A stretch of DNA of 64,000 bases from Mesorhizobium sp. SOD10 (GTDB lineage Bacteria > Pseudomonadota > Alphaproteobacteria > Rhizobiales > Rhizobiaceae). The stretch lies in NCBI GenBank assembly GCA_000824805.1, contig CCNA01000001.1:496001-560000 (forward strand). The letters run 5' to 3'. The translations under genes and the position numbers were made by a program. How positions within the stretch are numbered: the first letter of the stretch is position 1; the number at the start of each line of letters is the position of its first letter. Below, piece after piece: positions 35,636-45,324 of the stretch. The notes beneath the pieces are model-generated. The model was not told where the DNA came from, ran no database searches, and saw only the letters and a list, made by a program, of their open reading frames with translations.

Positions 35636-36152
35636 TCTTGCCGAAAAATGGCCGGCGGCGCCCGACTGGGCCACGTCTACGCTCAACAAAGGCGGCGTCA
35701 GCGTGCGGACGCTTGGCGGGCTGAACCAGTTGCTGGTCAGCGGCGACCTCGCTGCGTGGCCGAAGGCGTCAAGGCTTGCCGGCGAAGGCGTCGGCGCCGG
35801 CGCGATCGCCAGCGGCGATAAATATATGGTGCGGATCGCGCGCGACCGCCTTCTTGCGGTCGGCGAACAGCCATTCGCCATCGCGGCCGGCTGGCACGCG
35901 GCCGGTTTCGCGGTCACGGTCATGGATGCGGCACTGCATGTGTTCGAGATCGAGGGACCGGACCTGGAGCGCCTGATCGCCAGGGGCACGGCGCTCGATC
36001 CGGGAGCGGCAAGCCGCTCGGCTTCGATCCTTTTTGCCGGCGTCGGCGCTCTCTTCTACCGGTTCGGCAACCCCGATCGGGCGCGTCTCCACGTCGACAG
36101 GGGCCTTGCTCCGTTTCTCTGGGAATGGCTCGAACAGGTGCAAGTGTTGTAG
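35628..36152 (+). CDS. soxG: Sarcosine oxidase subunit gamma
   Basis: A 174-residue SoxG subunit. The ATG at 35628 has GGGAGG 8 nt upstream and overlaps the soxA end by 8 nt; the longer frame starting at 35499 is rejected. Family features are weak but present: GDKYMVRIARDRLLAV, HVFEIEGPDLERLIARG, SASILFAGVGALFYRFG. Together with soxB, soxD and soxA it completes the heterotetramer. Confidence 0.88.
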   Translation: MRNLAEKWPAAPDWATSTLNKGGVSVRTLGGLNQLLVSGDLAAWPKASRLAGEGVGAGAIASGDKYMVRIARDRLLAVGEQPFAIAAGWHAAGFAVTVMDAALHVFEIEGPDLERLIARGTALDPGAASRSASILFAGVGALFYRFGNPDRARLHVDRGLAPFLWEWLEQVQVL

Positions 36153-36203
36153 CGGAGTGGTTTCAGGTCTATCTAGCCGGCGTTCAAACCTAGCCGGTCC
36201 ACT

Positions 36204-36866
36204 ATGTTCTCCGATTCCAGTGATGATGAAGTCGTGCGGCGATCCGGTCTGATCGGCAACACCAAGGTGACGCGCGAGGACTGGATGAACCTCGCGCTGG
36301 AGACGTTGATCTCCGAGGGCGTGGAGGCGGTGCGCGTGCTTGCGCTCGGTCAGAAGCTGAACGTCTCCCGGTCCAGTTTCTACTGGTACTTCAAAAGCCG
36401 CCAGGATCTGCTCGACCAGTTGCTGGACTACTGGCGCAACAACAACACGCGTTTCATCGTCGAGCAGGCCGGCCGGCCGGCCGCGTCGATCACGCAGGCC
36501 GTGCTCAACGTTTTTGAGTGCTGGCTGGATGAATCGATGTTCAATCCGCGGCTGGATTTCGCCGTGCGCGCCTGGTCGCGCCAGTCGGCCGATGTGCATC
36601 GGATCGTCAACGAGGAAGACGATACGCGGGTCGACGCCGTCCGGGCGATGTTCTCGCGGCATGGTTATGCAGACACGGAAGCGTTCGTGCGGGCGCGCGT
36701 GCTCTATTTCACGCAGATCGGCTATTACTCGCTCGAGATCGTCGAGCCGGTCAGCAATCGTCTTTTCCTGACCCCGGCCTACCTGCTCACGCACACCGGC
36801 AAGGAACCGCGCGCAGGCGAGGTCGAGGCCTTCGCCGAAAAGATGCTGCTGAAAAGCCCCGGCTGA
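36204..36866 (+). CDS. TetR family transcriptional regulator, sox-linked
   Basis: A 220-residue regulator. The N-terminal TetR helix-turn-helix lies at about 22-70 (VTREDWMNLALETLISEGVEA..., LNVSRSSFYWYFKSRQDLL). The C-terminal ligand-binding part does not match a family I know. It is 51 nt downstream of soxG on the same strand. The gap carries a direct repeat of CTAGCCGG (36173-36180 and 36190-36197). The palindrome at 31043-31064 is a candidate target, so it may repress or induce the sox operon in response to an amine; that is inference. Confidence 0.85.
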   Translation: MFSDSSDDEVVRRSGLIGNTKVTREDWMNLALETLISEGVEAVRVLALGQKLNVSRSSFYWYFKSRQDLLDQLLDYWRNNNTRFIVEQAGRPAASITQAVLNVFECWLDESMFNPRLDFAVRAWSRQSADVHRIVNEEDDTRVDAVRAMFSRHGYADTEAFVRARVLYFTQIGYYSLEIVEPVSNRLFLTPAYLLTHTGKEPRAGEVEAFAEKMLLKSPG

Positions 36867-37131
36867 CCGGCCCGCCATTCGTGATCGCTTCAATTCAGAT
36901 CGCGTGGCCTCCACGCCCACTATGACGACGCACTCAGGTCCGACGCAAATGGCGGCTTGGCGCCTCATTGCAGACGTCGGACACCTGTTGCCTGAACGCG
37001 GTTTCCGTGTGCGGTCAGGATGGCTGAATGCAGTTTCCCTGCGCCCTGGGTCGGAAATGCCTCAAACGGGATTGCATCCGGAATGCTCTTGTTGTACGAA
37101 CGTTCAACAAGCATTTGACGAGCGCCCCACC
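36867..37131. promoter_or_regulatory. Promoter/operator region upstream of CocE-type hydrolase
   Basis: About 265 nt. A reading frame continues in phase with the hydrolase from 36904, but its product (Trp/Arg/Cys-rich, no match to the family) and the operator at 37089-37110 suggest that it is non-coding leader. No other gene is seen. Confidence 0.5.
37089..37110. promoter_or_regulatory. BetI/TetR-like operator, copy 1
   Basis: A palindrome-like element: TTGTTG, TACGAACGTT, CAACAA. It matches the reverse complement of the site at 52262-52283 at 19 of 22 positions. It ends 21 nt before the proposed hydrolase start, a good place for repression. The likely binder is the BetI-like TetR protein encoded at 44575-45252, last gene of the operon it precedes. 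Confidence 0.6.
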
Positions 37132-39141
37132 GTGCTACGGACCGAGTTTCCCTTTGCCGTCGAAACCGTCGATCCATATTGGATCGCGCTGGCTGACGGC
37201 ACGCAAATCGCCGCCACCATGTGGCGCCCGCGCACCGACGCCAAGGTGCCCGTGGTGGTCGAAATGGTGCCTTACCGGCGCCGCGACGGCACCGTTGCCC
37301 GCGACACCGACATCCACCCCTGGCTAGCCGGCCATGGCATCGCCTGCGCCCGCATCGACATTCGCGGCTCCGGTGATTCCGACGGCGACCTGGCTGACGA
37401 ATATCTGCCGCTCGAGCAGGAGGACGCCTGCGAGATCATCGCCCATCTGGCGGCGCAATCCTGGTGCAACGGCAATGTCGGCATGACCGGCATTTCCTGG
37501 GGTGGCTTCAACGCGCTGCAGGTCGCGGCGCGCCGCCCGCCGGCGCTGAAGGCCATCATCGCCAATTGCGCCACCGATGATCGCTATGCCGACGACATCC
37601 ACTATATGGGCGGCGCGCTGCTGACCGAGCAGGAAATGTGGTCGAACTTCATGCTGGTGAAGAAGGCTATGGCGCCCGACCCGCAGATTGTCGGCGACGC
37701 CTGGCGCGCCATGTGGATGAGCCGTCTGGAAGCGACACGCTCGCTGTCGGAAATCTGGCTCGCCCACCAGCGTCGTGACGACTATTGGCGGCAGGGTTCG
37801 GTCTGCGAGGATCATGCCGCGATCGAATGCGCCGTCATGGCTGTCTGCGGTTGGGAGGACAGCTATTCGAACTTCGTGCCGCGCCTGCTGGAACACCTGC
37901 CGGGGCCGAAGCTCGGCATCGTCGGACCGTGGTCGCATGCCTATCCCTGTCGCGGCGCGCCGGGTCCGCTGATCGGCTATCTGCAGGAGACGCTGCGCTG
38001 GTGGCGTCATTGGCTTTGCGGCGAAGACACGGGCATTATGGACGAGCCGCTCTACCGGGTCTGGATCACCGGCGAGGAGCGGCCGCAGCCTTTCTACCTC
38101 CCGGATCATGCCGGCAGTTGGGCGGCCGAGGACCAATGGCCGTCGCCGCGCATCGAGCGCCGCGTCTTGCATCTGAACGCCGGCGGACTGGGCGGCCAAC
38201 CCGCACCGGGCGCCACGCTGTCGGTATGCTCTCCCGCCACCGCCGGCCGCGACTGCGGCCGTTGGGGCGGCTATGGCGGTTCATGCCCCGACATGCCCAT
38301 CGACCAGCGCCGCGAGGACGGCCTGGCGCTGTGCTTCGACACTTTGCCGCTCGACGATGATCTGACCCTGCTCGGTGCGCCCGAGCTCGATCTGCTCGTC
38401 AGCGTCGACCAGCCGCATGTCAACCTTGCCGCCCGTCTTTGCGACGTCTATCCCGACGGCACCTCGGCGCTGATGACCTATGGCGTGCTCAACCTCAGCC
38501 ATCGCGACAGCCACGAGCACCCGACGCCCTGTCCGATCGGAACGCCGTTCCGCGTCAGGCTCAAGCTCAATGATTTCGCCCGCACCATACCCAAGGGGCA
38601 CCGCGTCCGGTTGGCGCTGGCCAACCAGCATTGGCCGATCCTGTGGCCGCAACCGAAACTTTCGCTGCTGTCGGTCGCGAGCGGCGACAGCAAGCTCGTT
38701 CTTCCGGTACGCCCCCCGTCGCCGCGCGACCGCGACGTCCGCTTCGAGCCGGCCGAAACCGCGCCGCCGGTCCCGACCATGACGCTGGACGAAGGCTTCG
38801 ACCGTCGCATCGTCACCGATGACGTCGGCTCGGGCCTGCAGATCATCGCCTTGACCTCGGACCATGGAAGCAGGCGCTACGATGATCGCGCCATCACCGT
38901 ATCTTCCGCCAACAGCGACACGATGAGCATCAGCAGCGGCGATCCCCTCTCGGCAAAGCTCGTCACCGAATATCGATGGGCGATCACCAGCGCCGACGCC
39001 GACACCGAAGCGCGCGCGGTGACCGAGCTCACGGCTGATGAAACGCATTTCAACCTGAGTTGGCGTCTTGAAGCCCGAGAACGGGGCAAGCTCGTCCACA
39101 GCGCCTCGGCGACACGGCGCATCAGGCGCGATTTCGCCTGA
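37132..39141 (+). CDS. CocE/NonD family hydrolase
   Basis: An alpha/beta hydrolase of the CocE/NonD (X-Pro dipeptidyl-peptidase S15-like) family, acting on esters or amides. The nucleophile is the serine of GISWGGFN; ARIDIRGSGDSDGDL and the histidine of GPWSHAYP fit the rest of the fold and triad, and the C-terminal beta-sandwich (LDLLVSVDQPHVNLAARLCDVYPDG) is present. I propose the GTG at 37132 (VLRTEFPF), because family members begin near this sequence and an operator lies just upstream; an ATG at 36904 would add 76 dissimilar residues. Length is then 669. It starts an operon with five ABC transporter genes, so its substrate is probably the imported compound. Confidence 0.8.
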   Translation: MLRTEFPFAVETVDPYWIALADGTQIAATMWRPRTDAKVPVVVEMVPYRRRDGTVARDTDIHPWLAGHGIACARIDIRGSGDSDGDLADEYLPLEQEDACEIIAHLAAQSWCNGNVGMTGISWGGFNALQVAARRPPALKAIIANCATDDRYADDIHYMGGALLTEQEMWSNFMLVKKAMAPDPQIVGDAWRAMWMSRLEATRSLSEIWLAHQRRDDYWRQGSVCEDHAAIECAVMAVCGWEDSYSNFVPRLLEHLPGPKLGIVGPWSHAYPCRGAPGPLIGYLQETLRWWRHWLCGEDTGIMDEPLYRVWITGEERPQPFYLPDHAGSWAAEDQWPSPRIERRVLHLNAGGLGGQPAPGATLSVCSPATAGRDCGRWGGYGGSCPDMPIDQRREDGLALCFDTLPLDDDLTLLGAPELDLLVSVDQPHVNLAARLCDVYPDGTSALMTYGVLNLSHRDSHEHPTPCPIGTPFRVRLKLNDFARTIPKGHRVRLALANQHWPILWPQPKLSLLSVASGDSKLVLPVRPPSPRDRDVRFEPAETAPPVPTMTLDEGFDRRIVTDDVGSGLQIIALTSDHGSRRYDDRAITVSSANSDTMSISSGDPLSAKLVTEYRWAITSADADTEARAVTELTADETHFNLSWRLEARERGKLVHSASATRRIRRDFA

Positions 39142-39158
39142 GGGACAGGGAGGAGGCC

Positions 39159-40109
39159 ATGCTCGCATATGCGGTGAAGCGCATCGGTCTCGGTCTCCTG
39201 ATCCTCGTCCTTGTCATGATCGCTATGTATGCGGCCGTTTTCCTGGTCCCGGGCGATCCGGCAACCGTGGCGCTCGGTCCCCGCGCCACGCCGGAACTGA
39301 AGCGGCTGCTGATCGAGCGCATGGGGCTCGACCAGCCGGTCTGGTGGCAGATCGTCGAATTCTTCCGGAACGCTCTGACCGGCAATCTCGGCTACGACGT
39401 CTGGTCGAACCGGCCCGTTTCCACTCTGGTTCTGGAAGCGTTGCCGAACACGCTTGTCCTGGGGCTGACGGCGCTCGCCGTGGCGCTCCTGATCGGCGTG
39501 CCGCTCGGCTGCCTGTCGGTGATGCGGCGCGGCACGGCCGCCGATGCCGCCATCGGCGTGCTCTCGGTCGGTGTCATCGCCGTGCCGTCCTTCGTCGTCG
39601 CCATCTACTCGCTGCTGCTCTTCGCCGTCACGCTGCGCTGGCTGCCGGCCATCGGGGCGGGCGAGGCCGGGGATTTCTTCAGCCAGGCCAGGGCGCTCGT
39701 CATGCCGGCCGCCGCGATCGCCCTCGGCTGGGTCGGCTATATCGCCCGCATGGTGCGCGCCTCGATGATGGAGGTGATGGGCGAGCCCCATATCCGTACC
39801 GCGCGCTCATTTGGTTTGCCGGAGTGGAAGATCGTCTCCAAATATGCGCTGCGCATCGCCATCATCCCGACCATCTCGCTGGTCGCGGTCGGCCTCGGCA
39901 GCATCCTATCCAGCGCCGTCTTCGTCGAGGCGGTGTTCGCCAGGCCCGGCATCGGCAAGCTGATCACCGACGCCGTCGGCACCCGCAACTATCCGGTCGT
40001 CATGGGCACGGTGCTGATCATGACCGCCATCTATGTCTCCATCACCATCGCCGCCGATCTTCTCATCGCGCGGCTCGATCCGAGGGTCCGTGATGTCTTC
40101 CGTGGCTGA
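39159..40109 (+). CDS. Dipeptide/oligopeptide-type ABC transporter permease (DppB/OppB family)
   Basis: A 316-residue inner-membrane permease with about six membrane segments. The N-terminus (LAYAVKRIGLGLLILVLVM) and FLVPGDPATVAL are typical of DppB/OppB, and the EAA loop is ARSFGLPEWKIVSKYALR. AGGGAGGAGG precedes the ATG. It lies 17 nt after the hydrolase and overlaps the next permease gene by 17 nt. Confidence 0.93.
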   Translation: MLAYAVKRIGLGLLILVLVMIAMYAAVFLVPGDPATVALGPRATPELKRLLIERMGLDQPVWWQIVEFFRNALTGNLGYDVWSNRPVSTLVLEALPNTLVLGLTALAVALLIGVPLGCLSVMRRGTAADAAIGVLSVGVIAVPSFVVAIYSLLLFAVTLRWLPAIGAGEAGDFFSQARALVMPAAAIALGWVGYIARMVRASMMEVMGEPHIRTARSFGLPEWKIVSKYALRIAIIPTISLVAVGLGSILSSAVFVEAVFARPGIGKLITDAVGTRNYPVVMGTVLIMTAIYVSITIAADLLIARLDPRVRDVFRG

Positions 40110-40980
40110 GGCCTCTCCATCCGCGCCCGATCGACAACGGCTTGTCCTGCTACACGCACTGCTTGCCGACCCCTTCACCCGCGTGGCACTGGTCCTGGTC
40201 GCCGGCTTCCTTGTCACCGCGCTCTTCGCGCCCTGGCTGGCGCCCTATTCGCCGGTCAAGATCGATGTGCTGCACAAGCTGCAGCCGCCATCGGCGGAGC
40301 ACTGGTTCGGCACCGATCATCTCGGCCGCGATCTCTTGTCGCGCGTCATCTACGGCGCGCGCACGGCACTCACCATCGCCATGGTCTCGGTGGCCATCGC
40401 CGGCGCCATCGGCCTGCTGCTCGGCCTCATCGCCGGCTATGGTCCGCGCTGGCTCGACGCCATGCTGGTGCTGACCTTCGACAGCATGAATTCGCTGCCG
40501 ATGATCATGTTCGCGCTTGCCATCATCACCGTGCTCGGCGCCGGCACCGGCACGCTCATCATCGTCATCGCCGCGACGTCCTTCCCAAGCTATGCGCGGC
40601 TCATCCGGGCCCAGACGCTGGCGCTGAAGAACAGTGACTACATCCTTGCCGAGCGCCTGCTCGACGCGAGCGCTTCGCGCATCATCTTCATCCACCTCCT
40701 GCCCAATGTCGTCGGTCCGCTGATCATCCTTTTGTCGATGGACATTCCGGTCGTCATCATGGTGGAGGCCGGCTTGAGCTTCCTCGGCCTCGGCGTGCGC
40801 CCGCCGACGCCGTCCTGGGGCTCGATCCTCTACGACGGCTACACCAGCATCAGCTCGGCACCCTTCATGGTGATCTTCGGCGGGCTACCGCTGGTGCTGG
40901 CGACGCTCGGCTTCACCTTTCTCGGCGAGGGCCTGCGCGACTATCTCGACCCGCGCCTGCAACTGCGGAGGCCGGCATGA
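40093..40980 (+). CDS. Dipeptide/oligopeptide-type ABC transporter permease (DppC/OppC family)
   Basis: A 295-residue partner permease. Family marks are HWFGTDHLGRDLLSRVIYGAR, the EAA loop and the C-terminal FTFLGEGLRDYLDPR. The start ATG at 40093 overlaps the previous gene by 17 nt; a longer start at 40033 is rejected. The stop overlaps the next ATPase start as ATGA. Confidence 0.93.
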   Translation: MSSVAEASPSAPDRQRLVLLHALLADPFTRVALVLVAGFLVTALFAPWLAPYSPVKIDVLHKLQPPSAEHWFGTDHLGRDLLSRVIYGARTALTIAMVSVAIAGAIGLLLGLIAGYGPRWLDAMLVLTFDSMNSLPMIMFALAIITVLGAGTGTLIIVIAATSFPSYARLIRAQTLALKNSDYILAERLLDASASRIIFIHLLPNVVGPLIILLSMDIPVVIMVEAGLSFLGLGVRPPTPSWGSILYDGYTSISSAPFMVIFGGLPLVLATLGFTFLGEGLRDYLDPRLQLRRPA

Positions 40981-41942
40981 GCGGCTCGCTCGCGGCCAGC
41001 GGTCTCAGCGTCCGCTACGAAACACCGCATGGCAGCGTGCAGGCTCTTCGCCATGTCGACATCGAGGCGCATCCCGGCGAGGTCATCGGCATTGTCGGTG
41101 AGAGCGGCTGCGGCAAGTCCACTTTGGTCACCGCTCTGGCAAATCTCTTGCCGGCGAACGCCTGCATCGACGGGTCGATCCGATACAACGGCGTCGACCT
41201 GACAAAGCTCGATGCGCATCGCCAGCGGCTGCTGCGCGGCGACGAGATCGCGCTGGTCGGCCAGGACCCGATGACGGCGTTCAACCCGGTGCTGACCATC
41301 GGCGACCAGCTCGTCGACTTCCAGCACCACCGTAAGGATCTCAGCCGCGCGCAGAAACGGGCCCGCATCGCCGCCATGCTCGGTCGCGTCGGCATCGCCG
41401 ATGCCGAACGGCGCATGCAGAGTTATCCGCACGAGCTTTCCGGCGGCATGCGCCAGCGCGTGGCGATCGCCGCCGCCTTGCTGACCGATCCCGGCCTGCT
41501 CATCGCCGACGAGCCGACAACCGCGCTCGACGTCACCATGGAGGCGCAGATCATCCATCTGCTGCGCGAGCTCAGGCGCGAATATAACGGCATCATCATC
41601 GTCGTCTCGCATCATCTCGGCGTCATTGCCGAGCTCTGCGACCGCGTCTATGTCATGTATGCCGGCGAGGTAGTCGAGGGCGGCGAGGTCGACGCGATCT
41701 TCCACGATCCGCGTCATCCCTATACCCAGGCGCTGCTTGCCTGCGATCCCGCCCGCTTCCATGATCGGCTGGACAGGCTGCCGACCATTCCAGGGTCGTT
41801 GCCGAGCCTGACCCAACCACCACCGGGATGCGTTTACGCGCCGCGCTGCGATCGCGCCTTCGCGCCATGCGGCTCCATCGCACCACCGCTGACGAGGCTC
41901 ACCGCATGCCATGCCGCCCGCTGCCACGCGGTGACGCCATGA
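40977..41942 (+). CDS. Peptide-type ABC transporter ATP-binding protein (DppD/OppD family)
   Basis: A 321-residue ATPase. Walker [10 protein letters not shown] (about 42-50), signature [12 protein letters not shown] and Walker [13 protein letters not shown] are intact. The C-terminal oligopeptide extension contains the [14 protein letters not shown] cysteine motif. It overlaps both neighbours by 4 nt. Confidence 0.94.
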   Translation: MSGSLAASGLSVRYETPHGSVQALRHVDIEAHPGEVIGIVGESGCGKSTLVTALANLLPANACIDGSIRYNGVDLTKLDAHRQRLLRGDEIALVGQDPMTAFNPVLTIGDQLVDFQHHRKDLSRAQKRARIAAMLGRVGIADAERRMQSYPHELSGGMRQRVAIAAALLTDPGLLIADEPTTALDVTMEAQIIHLLRELRREYNGIIIVVSHHLGVIAELCDRVYVMYAGEVVEGGEVDAIFHDPRHPYTQALLACDPARFHDRLDRLPTIPGSLPSLTQPPPGCVYAPRCDRAFAPCGSIAPPLTRLTACHAARCHAVTP

Positions 41943-42967
41943 GCCCGCTGCTTGCCGTCGAGGACCTCTCGGTCAGCTTCGTGCGCGGCAGCCTGCTCGA
42001 CCGGCTGATCAACCCGTTCCCGTTGCCCGGCTTCAACGTCGTCGACGGCGTCACGCTGTCGCTCATGCCGGCCGAGACGCTTGGGCTGGTCGGTGAATCC
42101 GGCTCCGGCAAGACGACGCTGGCCCGCACCATCCTCGGCCTCATCCGGGCGGCAGCCGGTCGTATCGTGTTCGAGGGGAGGGAGGTCGCGACGCCGTCCG
42201 ACTTTCGTGCCATGCGCCGGCGCTCGGCGATGATGTTCCAGGATCCGGTCGCCTCGCTCAGCCCGCGCCTGCGCGTCGGCACGCTGCTCACCGAACCGCA
42301 GGTCATCCAGGGACTGCCGATGCCGGATCGGCGCGCGGCGGCCAAGGCGCTGCTGGCGCTGGTCGGCTTGCCCGCCTCCTTCGTCGACCGCTTTCCGCAT
42401 GAATTGTCGGGCGGGCAGGCTCGTCGCGTCGGCGTTGCGCGGGCGCTTGCGATGAAGCCGCATCTGCTGCTTGCCGACGAGCCGACAGCCGGGCTCGATG
42501 TGTCGGTGCAGGGCGATGTGCTCAACCTCATCGGCGAGCTCAAGCGCGAGCTCGGCTTCGCCGCCATGATCGTCACCCACAATCTGGCGATGATCCGCCA
42601 CGTCAGCGATCGGCTCGCCATCATGTATCTGGGGCGGCTCGTCGAGACGGGACCGACGCAAGAGGTGTTCTCAGCCCCATTGCATCCCTATACCGCGACA
42701 CTGATCCGCTCCGAGCCGTTTCCCGATCCGCGCCGGCGCAGCCACAACCCTGCCGTCACCGGCGAAATTCCGAGCGTGTTCCGGCGACCTGCCGGGTGCG
42801 AGTTCCACACGCGCTGTCCCCTCGTGCAATCCCGCTGCAAGACCGAGGCGCCGGTCTATCGGCCGATGGGGGCCGGCCGCATGGTGCGCTGCCATTTCCC
42901 GCTGCAGACCGGCGGGCAAGAACGGGAAGCCGTCTTACGCGCTTCCGCAAACCAAAGGGGAAACTGA
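41939..42967 (+). CDS. Peptide-type ABC transporter ATP-binding protein (DppF/OppF family)
   Basis: A 342-residue second ATPase. Walker A GESGSGKTT, signature LSGGQARRVGVARAL, Walker B LLLADEPTAGLD, and a C-terminal CEFHTRCPLVQSRC motif. The ATG at 41939 overlaps the previous stop. It pairs with the DppD-like protein to power transport. Confidence 0.93.
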   Translation: MSPLLAVEDLSVSFVRGSLLDRLINPFPLPGFNVVDGVTLSLMPAETLGLVGESGSGKTTLARTILGLIRAAAGRIVFEGREVATPSDFRAMRRRSAMMFQDPVASLSPRLRVGTLLTEPQVIQGLPMPDRRAAAKALLALVGLPASFVDRFPHELSGGQARRVGVARALAMKPHLLLADEPTAGLDVSVQGDVLNLIGELKRELGFAAMIVTHNLAMIRHVSDRLAIMYLGRLVETGPTQEVFSAPLHPYTATLIRSEPFPDPRRRSHNPAVTGEIPSVFRRPAGCEFHTRCPLVQSRCKTEAPVYRPMGAGRMVRCHFPLQTGGQEREAVLRASANQRGN

Positions 42968-42968
42968 A

Positions 42969-44531
42969 ATGACGAAATGGACAATGGACAGACGTGCATT
43001 CCTGAAAGCCGCTGGCGTGCTGGGCGCCGGCCTGGCGATGAAGCCGGGCTTTGCCTGGGCGGCGGCCGGCGACACGCTGCGCATCCGCATGGAAGGCGAT
43101 CTGCAGACGCTTGATCCCGCGTTCATGATCGGCGGCATCGAAGACGTCATGATGCGCGGCATTTATGTGTCGCTGAACCGTCTTGGCGATCTCAGGCAAG
43201 GTTCGCCATGGTCGCTGTGGGGTGCGGAGAAGCTTGAGCTGAAGGATCCGAAAACCATCGCCTTCACCCTGATCGATGGGCTGAAATGGTCGAACGGTCT
43301 TGGTCCGGTCACCGCCGAAGACGTGAAATTCTCCTACGAGCGTATAGCCGACCCGAAGCTGTCGTCGCCCTGGGCTTATCAGTTCGAAAAGCTGGACCGT
43401 GTCGAGGTCGTCGACGCCAGATCCGGTATCATCCACCTCAAGGACCCGTACCAGCCGATCTTCGTCACCAGCCTGCCTTACTATGGCGGCCACATCATCA
43501 GCCGCGCCGGCACCGAGAAGGCCGGCGGAAAATTCACCACCGAGCCGCCGGCGACCTGCGGTCCCTATCTCTTCTCGGATTGGCAGCAGAAGCAGAAGGT
43601 GACGCTGACCGCCAATCCTGACTGGCCAGGACCGAAGCCGGATTTCGGCAAGGTCGAGATCTATGTCGTCGCCGACGATCAGGCGGCGCAATTGGCCTAC
43701 GAGGCCGATGCTTTCGACTACACAAAGATCGCCATTTCGGCGACCAAGGCCGTGAAGGCCAAACCGCCCGCCAACACCAGCCTCATCGAGGCGCAGTCGA
43801 CCCGCTATGTCTGGCTGACGATCAACATGCTGAGCCCGCGCCTCAAGGATCTGAAGGTGCGGCAAGCCGTGCAGTACGGCGTCGACGTCGGGCAGATCCT
43901 GACCGGCGTCTATGACGATCTCACCAAGCGCTCCACCGGCGTCGTCCAGCCCGGCACGAAATTCGCGCGCCCGAGCAATCTGATCGCGGCGCCCGATTAT
44001 GAAAAGTCCGCCGCCTTGCTCGCCGAGGCAGGCGTCAGCGACTTGTCATTGACGTTGACGGTGATGAACGATTCGATCCGCACGGCGGCCGCGCAGATCA
44101 TCCAGGCGAGCCTCGAGCAGGCCGGCATCAAGGTCGAGATCCAGCCTTATGACGAAGCCGCCTTCTGGGGCGTCGGCGACAAGACGCAAGGCGACGGCTA
44201 TAAGAACATCGACCTGGCGCTGATGGATTTCGCCGGCGGCGTCGATCCGTCCGAGAACCTCGTCTGGTTTCGCCCTGACCAGATCGGCGCCTACAATTGG
44301 TCCGGCTTCGACAGTCCCGAATTCGAGACCTGCTATCAGCAATTGATTGCCGAAAGCGACGAGGCCAAGCGCATCGCCTTGTCCAACCGCATGGAGGATC
44401 TGATGGAGCAGTCCGGCGGTTTCGTCTTCATCTGCCACCAGCCGCTGGTTGCGATTCATAGGACCGTGTTCGAACCCGTCATCTATCCGGACGGTCACCC
44501 CAATCCTGTGCTGTTCAAGAAGACGGCGTGA
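42969..44531 (+). CDS. Peptide-type ABC transporter substrate-binding protein, Tat-exported
   Basis: A 520-residue periplasmic binding protein (SBP_bac_5/DppA family). A twin-arginine signal (MDRRAFLKAAGVLGAGLAM) and an alanine-rich cleavage region near residue 35 lead to the mature domain. Family features are LQTLDPAFMIGG, FTLIDGLKWSNG and EDVKFSYERIADP. Tat export implies folding in the cytoplasm before export. It lies 1 nt after the second ATPase gene. Ligands of this family include peptides, glycine-betaine-like amines and opines; nothing in the sequence fixes the ligand. Confidence 0.92.
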   Translation: MTKWTMDRRAFLKAAGVLGAGLAMKPGFAWAAAGDTLRIRMEGDLQTLDPAFMIGGIEDVMMRGIYVSLNRLGDLRQGSPWSLWGAEKLELKDPKTIAFTLIDGLKWSNGLGPVTAEDVKFSYERIADPKLSSPWAYQFEKLDRVEVVDARSGIIHLKDPYQPIFVTSLPYYGGHIISRAGTEKAGGKFTTEPPATCGPYLFSDWQQKQKVTLTANPDWPGPKPDFGKVEIYVVADDQAAQLAYEADAFDYTKIAISATKAVKAKPPANTSLIEAQSTRYVWLTINMLSPRLKDLKVRQAVQYGVDVGQILTGVYDDLTKRSTGVVQPGTKFARPSNLIAAPDYEKSAALLAEAGVSDLSLTLTVMNDSIRTAAAQIIQASLEQAGIKVEIQPYDEAAFWGVGDKTQGDGYKNIDLALMDFAGGVDPSENLVWFRPDQIGAYNWSGFDSPEFETCYQQLIAESDEAKRIALSNRMEDLMEQSGGFVFICHQPLVAIHRTVFEPVIYPDGHPNPVLFKKTA

Positions 44532-44574
44532 TCGCTTGATGGACAGGACGGGCGCAATCCATTAGCTGGGCTGC

Positions 44575-45252
44575 ATGACGCAAGCCCAACCGGAAGATGC
44601 AAAAAGGAAGCGCGGCGCGAAGAAGGCGCCACGCTTCAGCCGCGAGCAGGCGGATGTGCGCCGCTCCATGCTGATCGAGGCGGCGACGCGGTGCCTGTCT
44701 GTCGGCGGCATCGGCGCCTTCACCATAGATCGCATCTGCAAGGAGGCCGGCGTCTCGCGCGGCCTCATCAACCACCACTTCGAAAGCCTCGACGGGCTGC
44801 TGGTCGAAGTCTACAAGTCCTCGCTCTATGCCAGCGTCAACAACCAGATCGACGAAGCCAAGCGCCGCCGCGCCGAGGCGTCCGGCTGGCCCCCGGAGGC
44901 CGCGCTGGCTGCCCTGGTGCGGTCCAACTTCGCGCCGGAATATTTCAGCCGCGAGAACCTGCTGATCTGGCTGTCCTTGTGGGGCGAGATCGCCGTCAAC
45001 GCTCGGCTCAAGGCGGCGCATCGCGAGCTCTACGACGCTTACCGCGCCGAACTTGCCGAGGACATCGCGGCGGTTGCTGTTGAGCGTGGAAGGCAGGTCG
45101 ACGCTTCCGCGCTGGCGCGCAATTTCATCGCGCTGGTCGACGGGCTCTGGCTCGAATGGTGCCTCGACGAAAGCGTGGTGACGCCGCAGGCAGCGGAGGC
45201 GGCAGGGTTCGAGATGCTCGAAGCGCAGGTCGGACCGCTGCGGGACAGTTGA
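44575..45252 (+). CDS. BetI-like TetR family transcriptional regulator
   Basis: A 225-residue TetR protein. After a basic leader, the helix-turn-helix (about 32-80) has RSMLIEAATRCLSVGGI and AGVSRGLINHHFESLDGLL, very like BetI. The C-terminal domain shares BetI features: RSNFAPEYFSRENLLIWLSLW and NFIALVDGLWLEWCLD. BetI proteins sense choline or betaine aldehyde. It is 43 nt downstream of the transporter and likely the last gene of the operon that starts with the hydrolase. The two TTGAACG/CGTTCAA palindromes (37089 and 52262) are plausible targets. Confidence 0.82.
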   Translation: MTQAQPEDAKRKRGAKKAPRFSREQADVRRSMLIEAATRCLSVGGIGAFTIDRICKEAGVSRGLINHHFESLDGLLVEVYKSSLYASVNNQIDEAKRRRAEASGWPPEAALAALVRSNFAPEYFSRENLLIWLSLWGEIAVNARLKAAHRELYDAYRAELAEDIAAVAVERGRQVDASALARNFIALVDGLWLEWCLDESVVTPQAAEAAGFEMLEAQVGPLRDS

Positions 45253-45324
45253 ATGTGAGGGCAGCGCTGCTTTGCACCTTGCTGCGTAAGGCTGCCTCAA
45301 CCTTTCTTGCTTCCTGGACAGCGG

